Source: Pseudoflavonifractor gallinarum (GTDB taxonomy: Bacteria; Bacillota; Clostridia; Oscillospirales; Oscillospiraceae). Taken from it: 38,984 nt of DNA. A model generated the notes under the pieces. That model saw only the letters and a list, made by a program, of their open reading frames with translations, searched no databases and had not been told where the DNA came from. The stretch covers positions 1-38,984 of the forward strand of contig NZ_JADCKF010000017.1 of NCBI RefSeq assembly GCF_014982855.1, in the 5' to 3' direction. Shown here piece by piece: positions 25,134-33,459 of the stretch. The position numbers and the translations under genes are program-made. Every line of letters begins with the position of its first letter. The stretch's first letter is position 1.

Positions 25134-26894
25134 TTAGCCCCGGATTTCCTCGCCGATTTCCTGGAAAATCTCTGCCTCGATGGCTTTAATCTGCTCCAAG
25201 GTGCCCAGTGGAAGCTCGGGCGGGATGGTCATTCCATCATATTGATTCGGAACAAAGCACATCTCCAGGCTGGGGCACTGGAGCAGCGGCGTCAGATCCA
25301 CCGGGGGGCCGTCGTAGGAGAGTTCGATCCCGCGCAGTTGGGTCAGCTGGGCCACTGGCGTCAGATCGGTGTCTTCTACCGCATTGAGATTCACATATTC
25401 CAGGGCGGGCATATAGGACAGAATGTCCAAGGGAGTCAGAAAGTTGGAACCGCCGGGCAGGGTCAGGATCTTCAGATAGGGGAGTTCCGCCGTGGTCTCC
25501 AGTGTGATGTCGATGTCCGAATCCCCCCAGTAATCCAGAAAACGCAGCTGGGTCAGCTGGGAGACATCCAGGGTGGTGTCGCTCTCTGAAAACAGGGACA
25601 GACCCATCAGCGAGGTCTTGGTTTCAAGCAGAGTAAGGTCTATCCCAGGTTCTGTGTGGAGATACAGGGCGCGCAGATTGGGCAGGCGCTTCAGAAAGGA
25701 CAGGTCCTCGATACCGGGCGCGTCCAGCTCATCCGTGTTGACCCAAGCTGTCTGGATGGACTCCTGCTCCGGCAGAGAGTCCAGCAGGGCACCCCCGTCT
25801 GTCACTTGGTAGTCAATCCGGCTTAGTTCAGAGAGAAGGGTGATGTCCTCCAGACTGCTCACCAGCTGAGTGCCCTGGAGGGCTTCCCCCGATGTTTTTG
25901 TTGTCATGCCGTCGTCCAGGATCCAGAGCTGTTTGATCTGCTCCAGATCGCTCGCTCGAATGGCCCCGGAAGGCTTGTCCAGAATGATCCGGATGTTCTG
26001 CTCGAAGACTGGATCTGAGAAGGTTACCGCCGGCTGGCTGAGGGCGATCCCTGTGCCGCCGGCCAGGACCGCGCCCGCCGTTACACCAGCCGCGATCTTC
26101 AGCTTCACCGCTCCGACCGCACCCTTGGCCGCGGCACTTGCACCACCCGCTGCGGTCTGGCTGCCCGCTGCCGTGGAGGCTGCCCCGGCGGAGGCGGTAG
26201 CCACGCCCGCGGTACCCATGCCAGCTGCAATGTTCTGCCAGATATGGAGGAGCGAGTCCGGGTCGGGCACTTCCGATCCCACGCAGGCGAAGAGAGGACC
26301 AATGGGCACCAGGGAGTGCAGGCGGATGCCGTCCCGGGCCTCCAGGGCCAGGACTCCCTCCTTCAGCTTTTTCCGCCCGTAGTTCAGGCGGCTTTTTACC
26401 GTTCCCTGTGTGCAGGCCTGGATTTGGGCGATCTGCTCCACAGAGCATTGGGAAAAATAGTAGAGGATGACACATTCCCGCTGGGCCTCGGGCAGACTGT
26501 CCACCAGTTCGGCCATCAAGCGCCGGGTCTCCCCACTGTCTACGACGGCTTCCGGAAGAAGCTTTTCATCCGGATCGGGGAGCGCGTCAAAATAATCTGT
26601 CTCCTCGTCCTCCGACCCGGGGGAGGCAAAGCGGCGGGCCTGGTTGTGGAGCTTGCGGCAGCGATTGGCGGCGATCTGGAAGATCCAACTGAGAAAGGCG
26701 TCGGGATTCCGGAGTCCCTCCAGATTTTGCAGGGCAGACAGATAGCTCTCCTGCACTACATCCATGGCCTCATCCGGATTGCCGGTCAGCCGCAAGGCCA
26801 GTGCATAGACTCTCTGATTGGTCGCCTGATACAGTTCTCCCATCGCTGCCGGGTCTCCCGTCTTGGCCCGTTCCACCAATGTACGAAGCTCCAT
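25134..26894 (-). CDS. ECF sigma factor fused to a membrane helix and leucine-rich ectodomain
   Basis: This 586-residue fusion starts with sigma region 2 (about 8-85, including MDVVQESYLSAL and LSWIFQIAANRC) and sigma region 4 (about 125-180, SLPEAQRECVILYYFSQCSVEQIAQI). After an Ala/Ser/Gly-rich linker (about 225-262) comes one membrane helix, KIAAGVTAGAVLAGGTGIAL (about 266-285). The C-terminal 300 residues contain leucine-rich repeats such as LTQLRFLDYW and LTQLRGIELSY. The layout suggests a membrane-tethered sigma factor whose outside domain senses a signal. No separate anti-sigma gene is adjacent. Activation would need proteolysis or a reversible tether. It is transcribed alone from a strong promoter. 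Confidence 0.85.
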   Translation of the reverse strand: MELRTLVERAKTGDPAAMGELYQATNQRVYALALRLTGNPDEAMDVVQESYLSALQNLEGLRNPDAFLSWIFQIAANRCRKLHNQARRFASPGSEDEETDYFDALPDPDEKLLPEAVVDSGETRRLMAELVDSLPEAQRECVILYYFSQCSVEQIAQIQACTQGTVKSRLNYGRKKLKEGVLALEARDGIRLHSLVPIGPLFACVGSEVPDPDSLLHIWQNIAAGMGTAGVATASAGAASTAAGSQTAAGGASAAAKGAVGAVKLKIAAGVTAGAVLAGGTGIALSQPAVTFSDPVFEQNIRIILDKPSGAIRASDLEQIKQLWILDDGMTTKTSGEALQGTQLVSSLEDITLLSELSRIDYQVTDGGALLDSLPEQESIQTAWVNTDELDAPGIEDLSFLKRLPNLRALYLHTEPGIDLTLLETKTSLMGLSLFSESDTTLDVSQLTQLRFLDYWGDSDIDITLETTAELPYLKILTLPGGSNFLTPLDILSYMPALEYVNLNAVEDTDLTPVAQLTQLRGIELSYDGPPVDLTPLLQCPSLEMCFVPNQYDGMTIPPELPLGTLEQIKAIEAEIFQEIGEEIRG

Positions 26895-26932
26895 CTCTCG
26901 TTCTCCCTCACTGTTTTCTATGGATGAGATGC

Positions 26933-26956
26933 CTCCGGGACCCCGTGATCCCGGAG
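26933..26956 (-). repeat. Hairpin in the sigma-factor 5' leader
   Basis: A perfect 8-bp stem (26933-26940 with 26949-26956) lies between the promoter and the start codon. No T-run follows, so it is more likely an RNA-stability or control element than a terminator. Confidence 0.35.
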
Positions 26957-26985
26957 AGCAGGACTCATGACCATTTTACAACCGG

Positions 26986-27014
26986 ATTATATCGAATCTT
27001 CCTCTGCTTGGCAA
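26986..27014 (-). promoter_or_regulatory. Housekeeping-type promoter of the sigma-factor gene
   Basis: On the minus strand TTGCCA (27014-27009), 17 bases and a perfect TATAAT (26991-26986) lie about 92 bases before the start codon. This is a primary-sigma promoter, so the gene is probably expressed without autoregulation. Confidence 0.7.
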
Positions 27015-27034
27015 GGATAGGAACCGACCGATAG

Positions 27035-27071
27035 AATGACCCCCTATCTGATTTACAGATAGGGGGTCATT
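27035..27071. terminator. Terminator downstream of the decarboxylase-cupin gene
   Basis: A 16-bp perfect stem (27035-27050 with 27056-27071) with loop ATTTA ends the minus-strand operon arriving from 27097. The cleaner T-run (TTTTT) is on the plus strand, so termination may work both ways. Confidence 0.75.
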
Positions 27072-27096
27072 TTTGGAAGAAAGACGAAAGGGAAGC

Positions 27097-27849
27097 TCAG
27101 TCCAGGCTGCGGTACACCTCGTCGGTGACTGCCTCCAGCCATTCGTTGGAGCAGTTCTCGCCGGGGACCTCCAGGGCCAGATGGGAGAACCACTGGTCCG
27201 AGGCCGCGCCGTGCCAGTGCTTTACGCCGGTGGGGATGTTGACCACATCGCCGGGACGCAGCGCCCGGGGCGCCTTGCCCCACTCCTGGTACCAGCCCTG
27301 TCCGGCCACACAGAGGAGGATCTGTCCGCCGCCCTGATCGGCATGATGGATGTGCCAGTTGTTGCGGCAGCCGGGCTCAAAGGTCACATTGTACACTCCC
27401 ACCTGACTGGTGGAGAGGGGGTGCAGGTAACTCTGGCCCACAAAATACTGGGCAAAGCCGTCGTTGGGGGCGCCGATGGGGAAGACCATCTCCTGCTGAT
27501 GCTGCGCCTTGCCGTCCTGGGGCGCATCCTCTGCCCAGACCTCCTTTGCCATGCGGAAGGCGGCCCAGGCCTTGGGCCAACCGGCGTAAAAGGCGGCGTG
27601 GGTGAGGATCTCCGCGATCTCTTCCCGGGTGATGCCATTTTGCCGGGCCGTGGTCAGGTGGTACTGGAAGGAGCTGTCCACCAGCCCCTGCGCCATGAGG
27701 GCGACCACGGTGACCAGGGAGCGGTCCCGCAGGGACAGCTGATTCTCCCGGCTCCACACCTGGCCGAAGAGCACATCGTCATTCAGTTGAGCGAATTGGG
27801 GAGCAAACTCCCCCAAAGCGTCTCGGCCCGCGGTCTGTTTCACTGCCAT
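27097..27849 (-). CDS. Carboxymuconolactone decarboxylase-cupin fusion protein
   Basis: This 250-residue protein joins two folds. Residues about 20-110 are a carboxymuconolactone decarboxylase/AhpD-like helical domain (LSLRDRSLVTVVALMAQG, then GITREEIAEILTHAAFYAGWPKAW). It has no AhpD-type CxxC. Residues about 130-235 are a cupin with metal-ligand candidates NWHIHHADQGGGQILL (about 164-179) and GVKHWHG (about 211-217). Such fusions are common in gut Clostridia next to LysR regulators and reductases. The reaction is unknown. It is the last gene of the operon, 12 bases after the cyclophilin-like lipoprotein. Confidence 0.85.
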   Translation of the reverse strand: MAVKQTAGRDALGEFAPQFAQLNDDVLFGQVWSRENQLSLRDRSLVTVVALMAQGLVDSSFQYHLTTARQNGITREEIAEILTHAAFYAGWPKAWAAFRMAKEVWAEDAPQDGKAQHQQEMVFPIGAPNDGFAQYFVGQSYLHPLSTSQVGVYNVTFEPGCRNNWHIHHADQGGGQILLCVAGQGWYQEWGKAPRALRPGDVVNIPTGVKHWHGAASDQWFSHLALEVPGENCSNEWLEAVTDEVYRSLD

Positions 27850-27861
27850 ATCAAGTACCTC

Positions 27862-28371
27862 CTATGCAAGCGAAAATGTGATCTGCACAGCTCCGTCGCC
27901 CAGCTTCTCCTGTAAGCCGGCGGGATCTGTGATCCGGGCCAGCCGGGTAAAGCTCCAGGTGTTGGAGCCATAGTAAATGGTGATCTGATTGCCCTGGTAG
28001 AGGATCACGTCGCCCGGCTCCGTCGTGATCTGCTGATCGCTCCGGGACAGCGTTGTGCCCAGCGGGCCGACCTTCTCGAAGCCGCCGTAGTCCTCCATTT
28101 CAATGGTCAGCGGTCCCTGAGTCAGAAGGGCCTGGAACTCCCGGGCGGAGGGGTTATCCTCAAAGGTAGCCAGCAGCTCATGACTGCCCACCGTGATGTG
28201 TAACATAGGTTCCTCCTCGCTGGGCTGAACTTCCGCGGAGGGATGGGAAATGGGGCTCTCAGTACCGGAAACCACCGCCTGTGGCGGAGGACTGCCGGAG
28301 TCCGCCGGGACCGCGCTGCTCCCGCAGGCGGAAATCCCAAGGACGGCGAGAAGTATGCAGAGAAGTCTCAA
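27862..28371 (-). CDS. Lipoprotein with a cyclophilin-like domain
   Basis: This 169-residue protein has a signal peptide ending at GISAC (lipobox Cys 16) and a Ser/Pro/Glu linker (about 17-54). The rest matches the cyclophilin-like fold found in many Clostridia, with LHITVGSHELLATFEDNPSA (about 57-76) at its start and VILYQGNQITIYYGSNTWSFTRLARI in its second half. Despite the fold name, prolyl isomerase activity is not established for this group. It lies between the hydrolase and the decarboxylase-cupin gene and is probably co-expressed with them. Confidence 0.75.
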   Translation of the reverse strand: MRLLCILLAVLGISACGSSAVPADSGSPPPQAVVSGTESPISHPSAEVQPSEEEPMLHITVGSHELLATFEDNPSAREFQALLTQGPLTIEMEDYGGFEKVGPLGTTLSRSDQQITTEPGDVILYQGNQITIYYGSNTWSFTRLARITDPAGLQEKLGDGAVQITFSLA

Positions 28372-28395
28372 AAAAATCCCTCCTCCCGCAGGTGT

Positions 28396-29370
28396 TTACT
28401 TCAGATATTTCCGGAAGAACGCCTCGATCCGGTCAAAGGGAATGATGTCCTTTCGGTCGTAGAGGTCGGTATGGACCGCGCCGGGGATGAGGAGCAGTTC
28501 CTTGTTTTCGGCATCGGGATTGTCCTTTACCATGTCGGCAAAGGCGTCCTTGCTGAAATAGCAGGAGTGGGCCTTTTCGCCGTGAATGACCAGCACCGCG
28601 CTGCGGATCTCATTGCTGTACCGCAGGATCGGCATGTTCAGGAAGGACAGGGTGGAGGTGGTGTTCCAGCCGGCATTGGAGTTGAGGGACCGCTCGGCAT
28701 AACCCCGCTCCGTCTTGTAGTAGTCGTAATAGTCCTTCACAAAGAAGGGCGCATCCTCGGGCAGGGGGTCCACCACACCGCCCGCGCGGGCATAGGTGCC
28801 GCTCTTGTAGTCCGCCGTCCGCTGGGCGTTGAGGGCCTGCTTCATCTCATAGCGGGCGTCGGCGCTGTCGGCGGCGTCAAAGTAGCCCTTGGCATTTACC
28901 CGGGTCATGTCGTACATGGTAGAGGTGACGGTGGCCTTGATGCGGGTATCCATGGCAGCGGCGTTGAGGGCCATGCCGCCCCAGCCGCAGATCCCCAGGA
29001 TGCCCACCTGTTCCGGGTCTACAAAGTCCCGGGTGGAGAGGAAGTCCACCGCAGCGGAGAAGTCCTCGGTGTTGATGTCGGGGGAGGCCACATTGCGGAC
29101 CTCGCCGCCGCTCTCTCCAATAAAGGAGGGGTCAAAGGCCAGCACCGCAAAGCCGCGGCTGGCCAGCTCCTCGGCGTACAGCCCGGCACACTGCTCCTTC
29201 ACCGCGCCGAAGGGGCCGGCCACTGCCAGGGCGGCCAGCTTGCCTTCCGCCTCTTTGGGCAGGTACAGATCGCCTGCCAGCTCGATGCCGTAGCGGTTGT
29301 GGAAGCGTACCTTTTCCCGCCGGACAGTATCCCGCAGGGGGAAGGAATAGCCGTTATATTTCGAATGCAT
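28396..29370 (-). CDS. Alpha/beta hydrolase (dienelactone hydrolase-like)
   Basis: This 324-residue cytoplasmic hydrolase has the nucleophile-elbow sequence ILGICGWGG (near 147-155), with Cys where Ser is usual, as in dienelactone hydrolase and YcjY-like proteins. Other landmarks are AGPFGAVKEQ near the oxyanion hole, FDPSFIGESGG, the late strand SAVLVIHGEKAHS (about 259), and the likely catalytic His in GAVHTDLYD (about 301). The substrate is unknown. The start follows a strong GAGGAGGAG site and overlaps the acetyltransferase gene by 17 bases. Confidence 0.82.
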   Translation of the reverse strand: MHSKYNGYSFPLRDTVRREKVRFHNRYGIELAGDLYLPKEAEGKLAALAVAGPFGAVKEQCAGLYAEELASRGFAVLAFDPSFIGESGGEVRNVASPDINTEDFSAAVDFLSTRDFVDPEQVGILGICGWGGMALNAAAMDTRIKATVTSTMYDMTRVNAKGYFDAADSADARYEMKQALNAQRTADYKSGTYARAGGVVDPLPEDAPFFVKDYYDYYKTERGYAERSLNSNAGWNTTSTLSFLNMPILRYSNEIRSAVLVIHGEKAHSCYFSKDAFADMVKDNPDAENKELLLIPGAVHTDLYDRKDIIPFDRIEAFFRKYLK

Positions 29371-29950
29371 GGTTGATCTCCTCCTCGCTTAAATGCCGTA
29401 TGATTTTGGCGGGCACGCCGCCCACAATGGTATTTTCCGGAACGTCTTTGGTCACCACGGCACCAGCCGCCACGATGGCCCCGTCTCCGATGGTCACACC
29501 GGGCAGAATGGTGGCATTGGAGCCGATCCAGACATGGTTCCCGATGTGGATGGGAGCGGGGATCATGCTCCCGCGATCCTTGGGGGACATGGCATGGTTC
29601 AATGTGGCCAAAACCACGTTGTGCCCGATCAGTGCGCCGTCCCCAATGAAAATACCGCCCTGATCCTGGAACTTACAGCCCATGTTGATAAAGACATGGG
29701 AGCCAATGTGGATGTTTTTGCCGCAGTCGGTATAAAAGGGTGGGAACAGCCCGAAGGTCTCATCCACCGGAGCGCCGATCAGCTGGGAGAAGAGGCGGCG
29801 CAGCTCCTCCGGCGTATGGTAGCTTCCGTTGATCTCGGCGGTGAGACGCAGCGCCTCCTGGCTGACGCCGTGCATGAACTGATGGGCCTCGCTGCCGCCC
29901 GGCACCGGCTTTCCGCTGTTCAGATGCTCCAAAAATGCTTCTAAATCCAT
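29354..29950 (-). CDS. Maltose O-acetyltransferase-like hexapeptide transferase
   Basis: This 198-residue left-handed beta-helix acetyltransferase has an N-terminal maltose-acetyltransferase helix region (about 1-60). Hexapeptide repeats follow (NIHIGSHVFINMGCKF, IFIGDGALIGHNVVLATL), then the catalytic His of LNHAM and the acceptor loop HVWIGSNATILPGVTIGDGAIV. Such enzymes acetylate sugars or related small molecules. The ATG at 29950 is preferred: GGAAG lies six bases upstream, whereas the ATG at 29968 would sit about 9 bases from the predicted transcript start with no ribosome-binding site. It is the first gene of the LysR-divergent operon. Confidence 0.88.
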   Translation of the reverse strand: MDLEAFLEHLNSGKPVPGGSEAHQFMHGVSQEALRLTAEINGSYHTPEELRRLFSQLIGAPVDETFGLFPPFYTDCGKNIHIGSHVFINMGCKFQDQGGIFIGDGALIGHNVVLATLNHAMSPKDRGSMIPAPIHIGNHVWIGSNATILPGVTIGDGAIVAAGAVVTKDVPENTIVGGVPAKIIRHLSEEEINHAFEI

Positions 29951-29983
29951 ATTGCACTTCCGATCCATAGAATTTCTGGTTTT

Positions 29984-30012
29984 ATTGTAGCACTCGTGAA
30001 GTTGGATAACAA
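29984..30012 (-). promoter_or_regulatory. Promoter of the acetyltransferase-hydrolase operon
   Basis: On the minus strand TTGTTA (30012-30007), 17 bases and an extended -10, TGC followed by TACAAT (29989-29984). It faces the lysR promoter across a short gap. Confidence 0.65.
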
Positions 30013-30037
30013 ATACCTATATAGAATATCTTAGTAT
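30013..30037. promoter_or_regulatory. Candidate LysR binding region
   Basis: An A/T-rich imperfect dyad with outer arms ATAC and GTAT lies between the two divergent promoters, where LysR-type regulators usually bind. The assignment rests on position and weak symmetry only. Confidence 0.3.
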
Positions 30038-30039
30038 GC

Positions 30040-30069
30040 TTGAAAACTATATCTGCTCTGTGCTATCAT
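30040..30069 (+). promoter_or_regulatory. Promoter of the lysR-type gene
   Basis: TTGAAA (30040-30045), 18 bases and an extended -10, TGC followed by TATCAT (30064-30069), lie 23 bases before the start codon. Confidence 0.55.
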
Positions 30070-30092
30070 CAGACCATTCGGAGGTGAAGCGA

Positions 30093-30986
30093 ATGGAATT
30101 GCGTGTGCTGCAATATTTCTTGGCTGTGGCGCGGGAGCAGAGTATCTCCGCGGCCGCCCAGTCCCTGCACCTGACCCAGCCCACCCTCTCCCGGCAGCTC
30201 AAGGAGCTGGAGGAGGAGCTGGGCAAGCAGCTGATGATCCGGGGCAGCCGGAAGATCACCCTCACCGAGGACGGCATGCTGCTGCGGAAGCGGGCGGAGG
30301 AGATCCTGGAACTGGTGAGCCGGACAGAAAAAGAGGTCATGTGGTCGGAGGAGACCATCAGCGGGGATGTCTATATCGGTACCGGCGAGACCGATGGGGT
30401 GCGTCAGCTTGCCAGAGCCGCAAAGGAGCTGCAGGAAAAGCATCCCGGCATCCGCTTTCACATCGTCAGCGGCGACGCGGTGGATGTGTGCGAGCGGCTG
30501 GACAAGGGGCTGCTGGATTTCGGGGTCCTTCTGGGGGACATGGACAAGAACAGGTATCACTATATTGAGCTGCCCATGAGGGACACCTGGGGTGTCCTGA
30601 TGCGGCGGGACAGCCCCCTGGCCGGACGGGAAACCATCGCGCCCCGGGATCTGTGGGACAAGCCGCTGCTCCTCTCCCGGCAGGTGGACAATAAGAGCGG
30701 GCTGTACCGCTGGCTCCGGAAGGAGCCGCCGGAGCTCCATACGGTCGCCACCTACAATCTGATCTACAATGCCTCCCTGATGGTGGATGAGGGGATGGGG
30801 TATGCCCTTGCCCTGGACAAGCTGGTGAATACCACCGGCAGCCATCTCTGCTTCCGGCCCCTGGAGCCGAGGCTGGAGCTGCGGATGTACCTGGTCTGGA
30901 AAAAATCCAGGATTTTCTCCAAGGCGGCCGAGCTGTTCCTGGAGCATCTGCAGGAGCACTTGGACCAAATTCAGGCGGACGTCTGA
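30093..30986 (+). CDS. LysR-family transcriptional regulator
   Basis: This 297-residue regulator has an N-terminal winged helix-turn-helix (MELRVLQYFLAVAREQSISAAAQSLHLTQPTLSRQLKELEEELGKQL, residues 1-47) and an effector-binding domain (about 90-290). The ATG at 30093 is chosen because GGAGGTGAAGC precedes it and the family usually starts ME(L/I)R.LxYF. It is divergent from the acetyltransferase operon and probably controls it and itself. The ligand is unknown. Confidence 0.93.
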   Translation: MELRVLQYFLAVAREQSISAAAQSLHLTQPTLSRQLKELEEELGKQLMIRGSRKITLTEDGMLLRKRAEEILELVSRTEKEVMWSEETISGDVYIGTGETDGVRQLARAAKELQEKHPGIRFHIVSGDAVDVCERLDKGLLDFGVLLGDMDKNRYHYIELPMRDTWGVLMRRDSPLAGRETIAPRDLWDKPLLLSRQVDNKSGLYRWLRKEPPELHTVATYNLIYNASLMVDEGMGYALALDKLVNTTGSHLCFRPLEPRLELRMYLVWKKSRIFSKAAELFLEHLQEHLDQIQADV

Positions 30987-31008
30987 GGCCGTATTCCGCA
31001 TAAAAAAC

Positions 31009-31032
31009 GCAGACGCCTGCTTTGGCGTCTGC
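31009..31032. terminator. Bidirectional terminator between lysR and the flavin reductase gene
   Basis: A perfect 9-bp GC-rich stem (31009-31017 with 31024-31032) has TTTTTTT on its plus-strand side and TTTTTT on its minus-strand side, and lies between two convergent genes. Confidence 0.9.
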
Positions 31033-31078
31033 ATTTTTTTCGGCTGGCAGAAGTTCTCGCTGCCGGCACGGAGGGTAT

Positions 31079-31639
31079 TTACTTCAATTTGGCGCCATCC
31101 TGGAAGGCGTTGCCCACCTTTTCGCCCATCTTGCGGTAGGCGCTGTGGATGGGGTCAAAGAGAATGGGCTGGAGCTTGTCAGGGTCGATGTTCCCGTCCC
31201 CATCCAGCACCGACGCATCGGCGCTGACATTGACGATCTTGCCCACCAGACGGCCGCTCTCCGCCTCGTAGCGGACCAGGCGGCACTCCACGGCCATGGG
31301 AAGCTCGTCAATGAGAGGAGCATCCACAAATTCCGATTTGGTGGTGTGCCAGCCCGCTTTTTCCAGTTTGTTGGTCACGCTATTGCCCGACTCAACGCCC
31401 ACATAGTCGCAGGCTACGGCCTGCTCCGCGGTGGCCATGCTGACGGTGAAGGCCTTGCGGGAGAGGATGTTGGCGGTGGTCTTATGGCCGGCGCTGATGC
31501 ACATGGAGAGTTCCGTACTGCCGCTGATGCCGCCCCAGGCTGCGTTCATGGCGTCGGGGGTGCCGTCCTCGCCGTAGGTGGCGAGGATGAACACCGGCTG
31601 AGGATAGGTCCAGGGCTTGGCTCCAAAATTCTTGCGCAT
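31079..31639 (-). CDS. Flavin reductase-like FMN-binding protein
   Basis: This 186-residue protein matches the flavoredoxin/flavin reductase-like family: FILATYGEDGTPDAMNAAWGGI (about 17-38) contributes to FMN binding, followed by KTTANILSRKAFTVSMAT (about 53-70). Such proteins reduce flavins or carry electrons from NAD(P)H to partner enzymes. A CAGGAGG site precedes the start. It lies 54 bases after the ABC-class ATPase gene and may be co-transcribed with it. Confidence 0.87.
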   Translation of the reverse strand: MRKNFGAKPWTYPQPVFILATYGEDGTPDAMNAAWGGISGSTELSMCISAGHKTTANILSRKAFTVSMATAEQAVACDYVGVESGNSVTNKLEKAGWHTTKSEFVDAPLIDELPMAVECRLVRYEAESGRLVGKIVNVSADASVLDGDGNIDPDKLQPILFDPIHSAYRKMGEKVGNAFQDGAKLK

Positions 31640-31693
31640 AACAAAATACCTCCTGTTGTATTGGGTTCCGGCAGTTACTTTGCCGGGAGGGGT

Positions 31694-33400
31694 TTATGAC
31701 AGATTCAGGCTCCGGAAGCGGTTGAGACAGGCAAAGATCTCCTGCGTTCTGGGCCGGGCCAGGAAGGGAGGCGCGGTGCGCACTCCGCACAGCGCGGCCA
31801 GCCCCTGAGTTTCCATCAGCCAGTCCAGCGCCTCTACGATCTGCCGCAGGGTCCGCCTGCCGTCCATCAGGTGCTTTTGGGCATAGAGCAGACAGTAGCC
31901 CAGGGCGGCCGACTGCTCCCCATCGGCAAGCTGCTCCACATACCGCAGATCGATGGTCTCCCGCTGAATGGATACCCCGTCCCGGCCGAGGGATTTGAGC
32001 TTGATCCGGTTGCCGCTGCGGAATTCCGGCGACGGCTTGGGGCAGCGGGCGAAATCCGGCATGGAGGCCGGAGACAGCGGGAAGCGCTCATCGGGAAAGG
32101 CCTGGGCCTCCCGCTTGGCAAAGGCGGTAATATCCCGGGGGATATACCGGTCCATCTGGATGATGTGATCCGCCGCGTGGAAATAGGCCCCGGAGCTGCC
32201 CGCCACCAGAATGGTGGAGATGCCATGCTGTTGGTACAGCTCCTCAATGCGGTCCAGGAACGGGGTGATGGGCTCCATCTCCCGGCGGACCACCCGCTGC
32301 ATCAGCTGGTCACGGATCATGAAGTTTGTGGCGCTGGTGTCCTCGTCCATCAGGAGCAGGGAAGCGCCCGCCTCCAGGCTCTCCACCACATTGGCCGCCT
32401 GGGAGGTGCTGCCGCTGGCGTCCTCCGTGGTGAAGTGGGAGGTGTCCTTTCCGTTGGGCAGGTCATGGATGAACATGGAGATGTCGGTGCGCTGAATGCT
32501 TCTGCCGTCCTCGGCCCGGATCTTCACCGCGGTGTCGTCTGTAATTACGAACTCCCGGCCGTCTCCGGCGATGTGGGGATAGACGCCAAGCTCCAGGGCT
32601 TTCAGCAGGGTGGATTTTCCGTGATAGCCGCCGCCCACGATCAGGGTGATCCCCCTTGGGATGCCCATGCCGGAGATGGCGCCCCTGTGGGGCAGCTGCA
32701 AGGTGACGGAGAGCTCTTTCGGGGCCTGGAAGGGAACCGCCCCCTTCATCGGCAGAGCGGAGACACCCGAGGCCCGGGGGAGGATGCTGCCGTCGGCCAC
32801 AAAGGCGCACAGGCCCAGTTCAGGCAGCTTTTGCCGGATGTACTGCTGATCTTCCGCCAGATCGGCCACGGCCTGAAAGTGTGCGCGGTCCGCGTCGCGG
32901 TAGAACAACGCGCCCTTTACACACCGGGGGAGGAGATCGAACAGGATCTTTTCCAGCTCTCTGGCGTTGATGGTGCGGCCGTTGGCCGGGAAGCCCACCT
33001 CCAGCCGCAGGAGGATGTCGCCGCTCTCGGGAGACAGGGAGCAGGCGGTCCGCTCCAACACCTCCTGCCCGCAGCGGCTGACGGCGATCAGGCCGCTGTG
33101 GCCCGAGCCCTTCGCCTGGAAAGAGGCCTGGCTGGCCAGCCGTCCGAAGCGGCGGGTCAGCTCATCCTGGAGGGCGATGCGCTGGCAGGGAAGGCGGTAG
33201 AGCGCGGCGGGAAAGGCCGCCTGTTTTCCGCGGACGCAGACGCTCAGCTTGGAGGGGGCGGCAAAGGGATCCCCCTGCACGTGGTCGATGGAGAGGGTAT
33301 AGCCGGGAAACTGATAGACACCCAGCGTATCCTTGTAGGCCGGATAACCTCTCCGGTCGATTTTGTTCAGTAAGGTTTTCAAATCACTGGAAGTCTGCAT
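31694..33400 (-). CDS. Predicted ATPase of the ABC class (COG3044-like)
   Basis: This 568-residue soluble ATPase belongs to the widespread, poorly understood ABC_ATPase family. Walker A is GGGYHGKSTLL (about 253-263), Walker B-like LLLMDEDTSATNFMIRD is near 335-351, and a glycine-rich IPRGITLIVGG precedes the P-loop. No membrane domain is present. The start ATG at 33400 follows GAGAGGAGC. The frame's 58 upstream codons overlap the tetR end and lack a ribosome-binding site. It follows the TetR gene by 59 bases and is probably co-transcribed with it. The cellular role is unknown. Confidence 0.85.
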   Translation of the reverse strand: MQTSSDLKTLLNKIDRRGYPAYKDTLGVYQFPGYTLSIDHVQGDPFAAPSKLSVCVRGKQAAFPAALYRLPCQRIALQDELTRRFGRLASQASFQAKGSGHSGLIAVSRCGQEVLERTACSLSPESGDILLRLEVGFPANGRTINARELEKILFDLLPRCVKGALFYRDADRAHFQAVADLAEDQQYIRQKLPELGLCAFVADGSILPRASGVSALPMKGAVPFQAPKELSVTLQLPHRGAISGMGIPRGITLIVGGGYHGKSTLLKALELGVYPHIAGDGREFVITDDTAVKIRAEDGRSIQRTDISMFIHDLPNGKDTSHFTTEDASGSTSQAANVVESLEAGASLLLMDEDTSATNFMIRDQLMQRVVRREMEPITPFLDRIEELYQQHGISTILVAGSSGAYFHAADHIIQMDRYIPRDITAFAKREAQAFPDERFPLSPASMPDFARCPKPSPEFRSGNRIKLKSLGRDGVSIQRETIDLRYVEQLADGEQSAALGYCLLYAQKHLMDGRRTLRQIVEALDWLMETQGLAALCGVRTAPPFLARPRTQEIFACLNRFRSLNLS

Positions 33401-33459
33401 GATGTGCTCCTCTCTGTGGTCGGTTGTCAGCAGGTGAGATCCGGGGACAGCCCGGAGCT

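Noticed and set aside
24934-25137. A 67-codon plus-strand frame after the stalk-domain gene
   Set aside because: It lies between convergent genes, lacks a ribosome-binding site and resembles no protein family.
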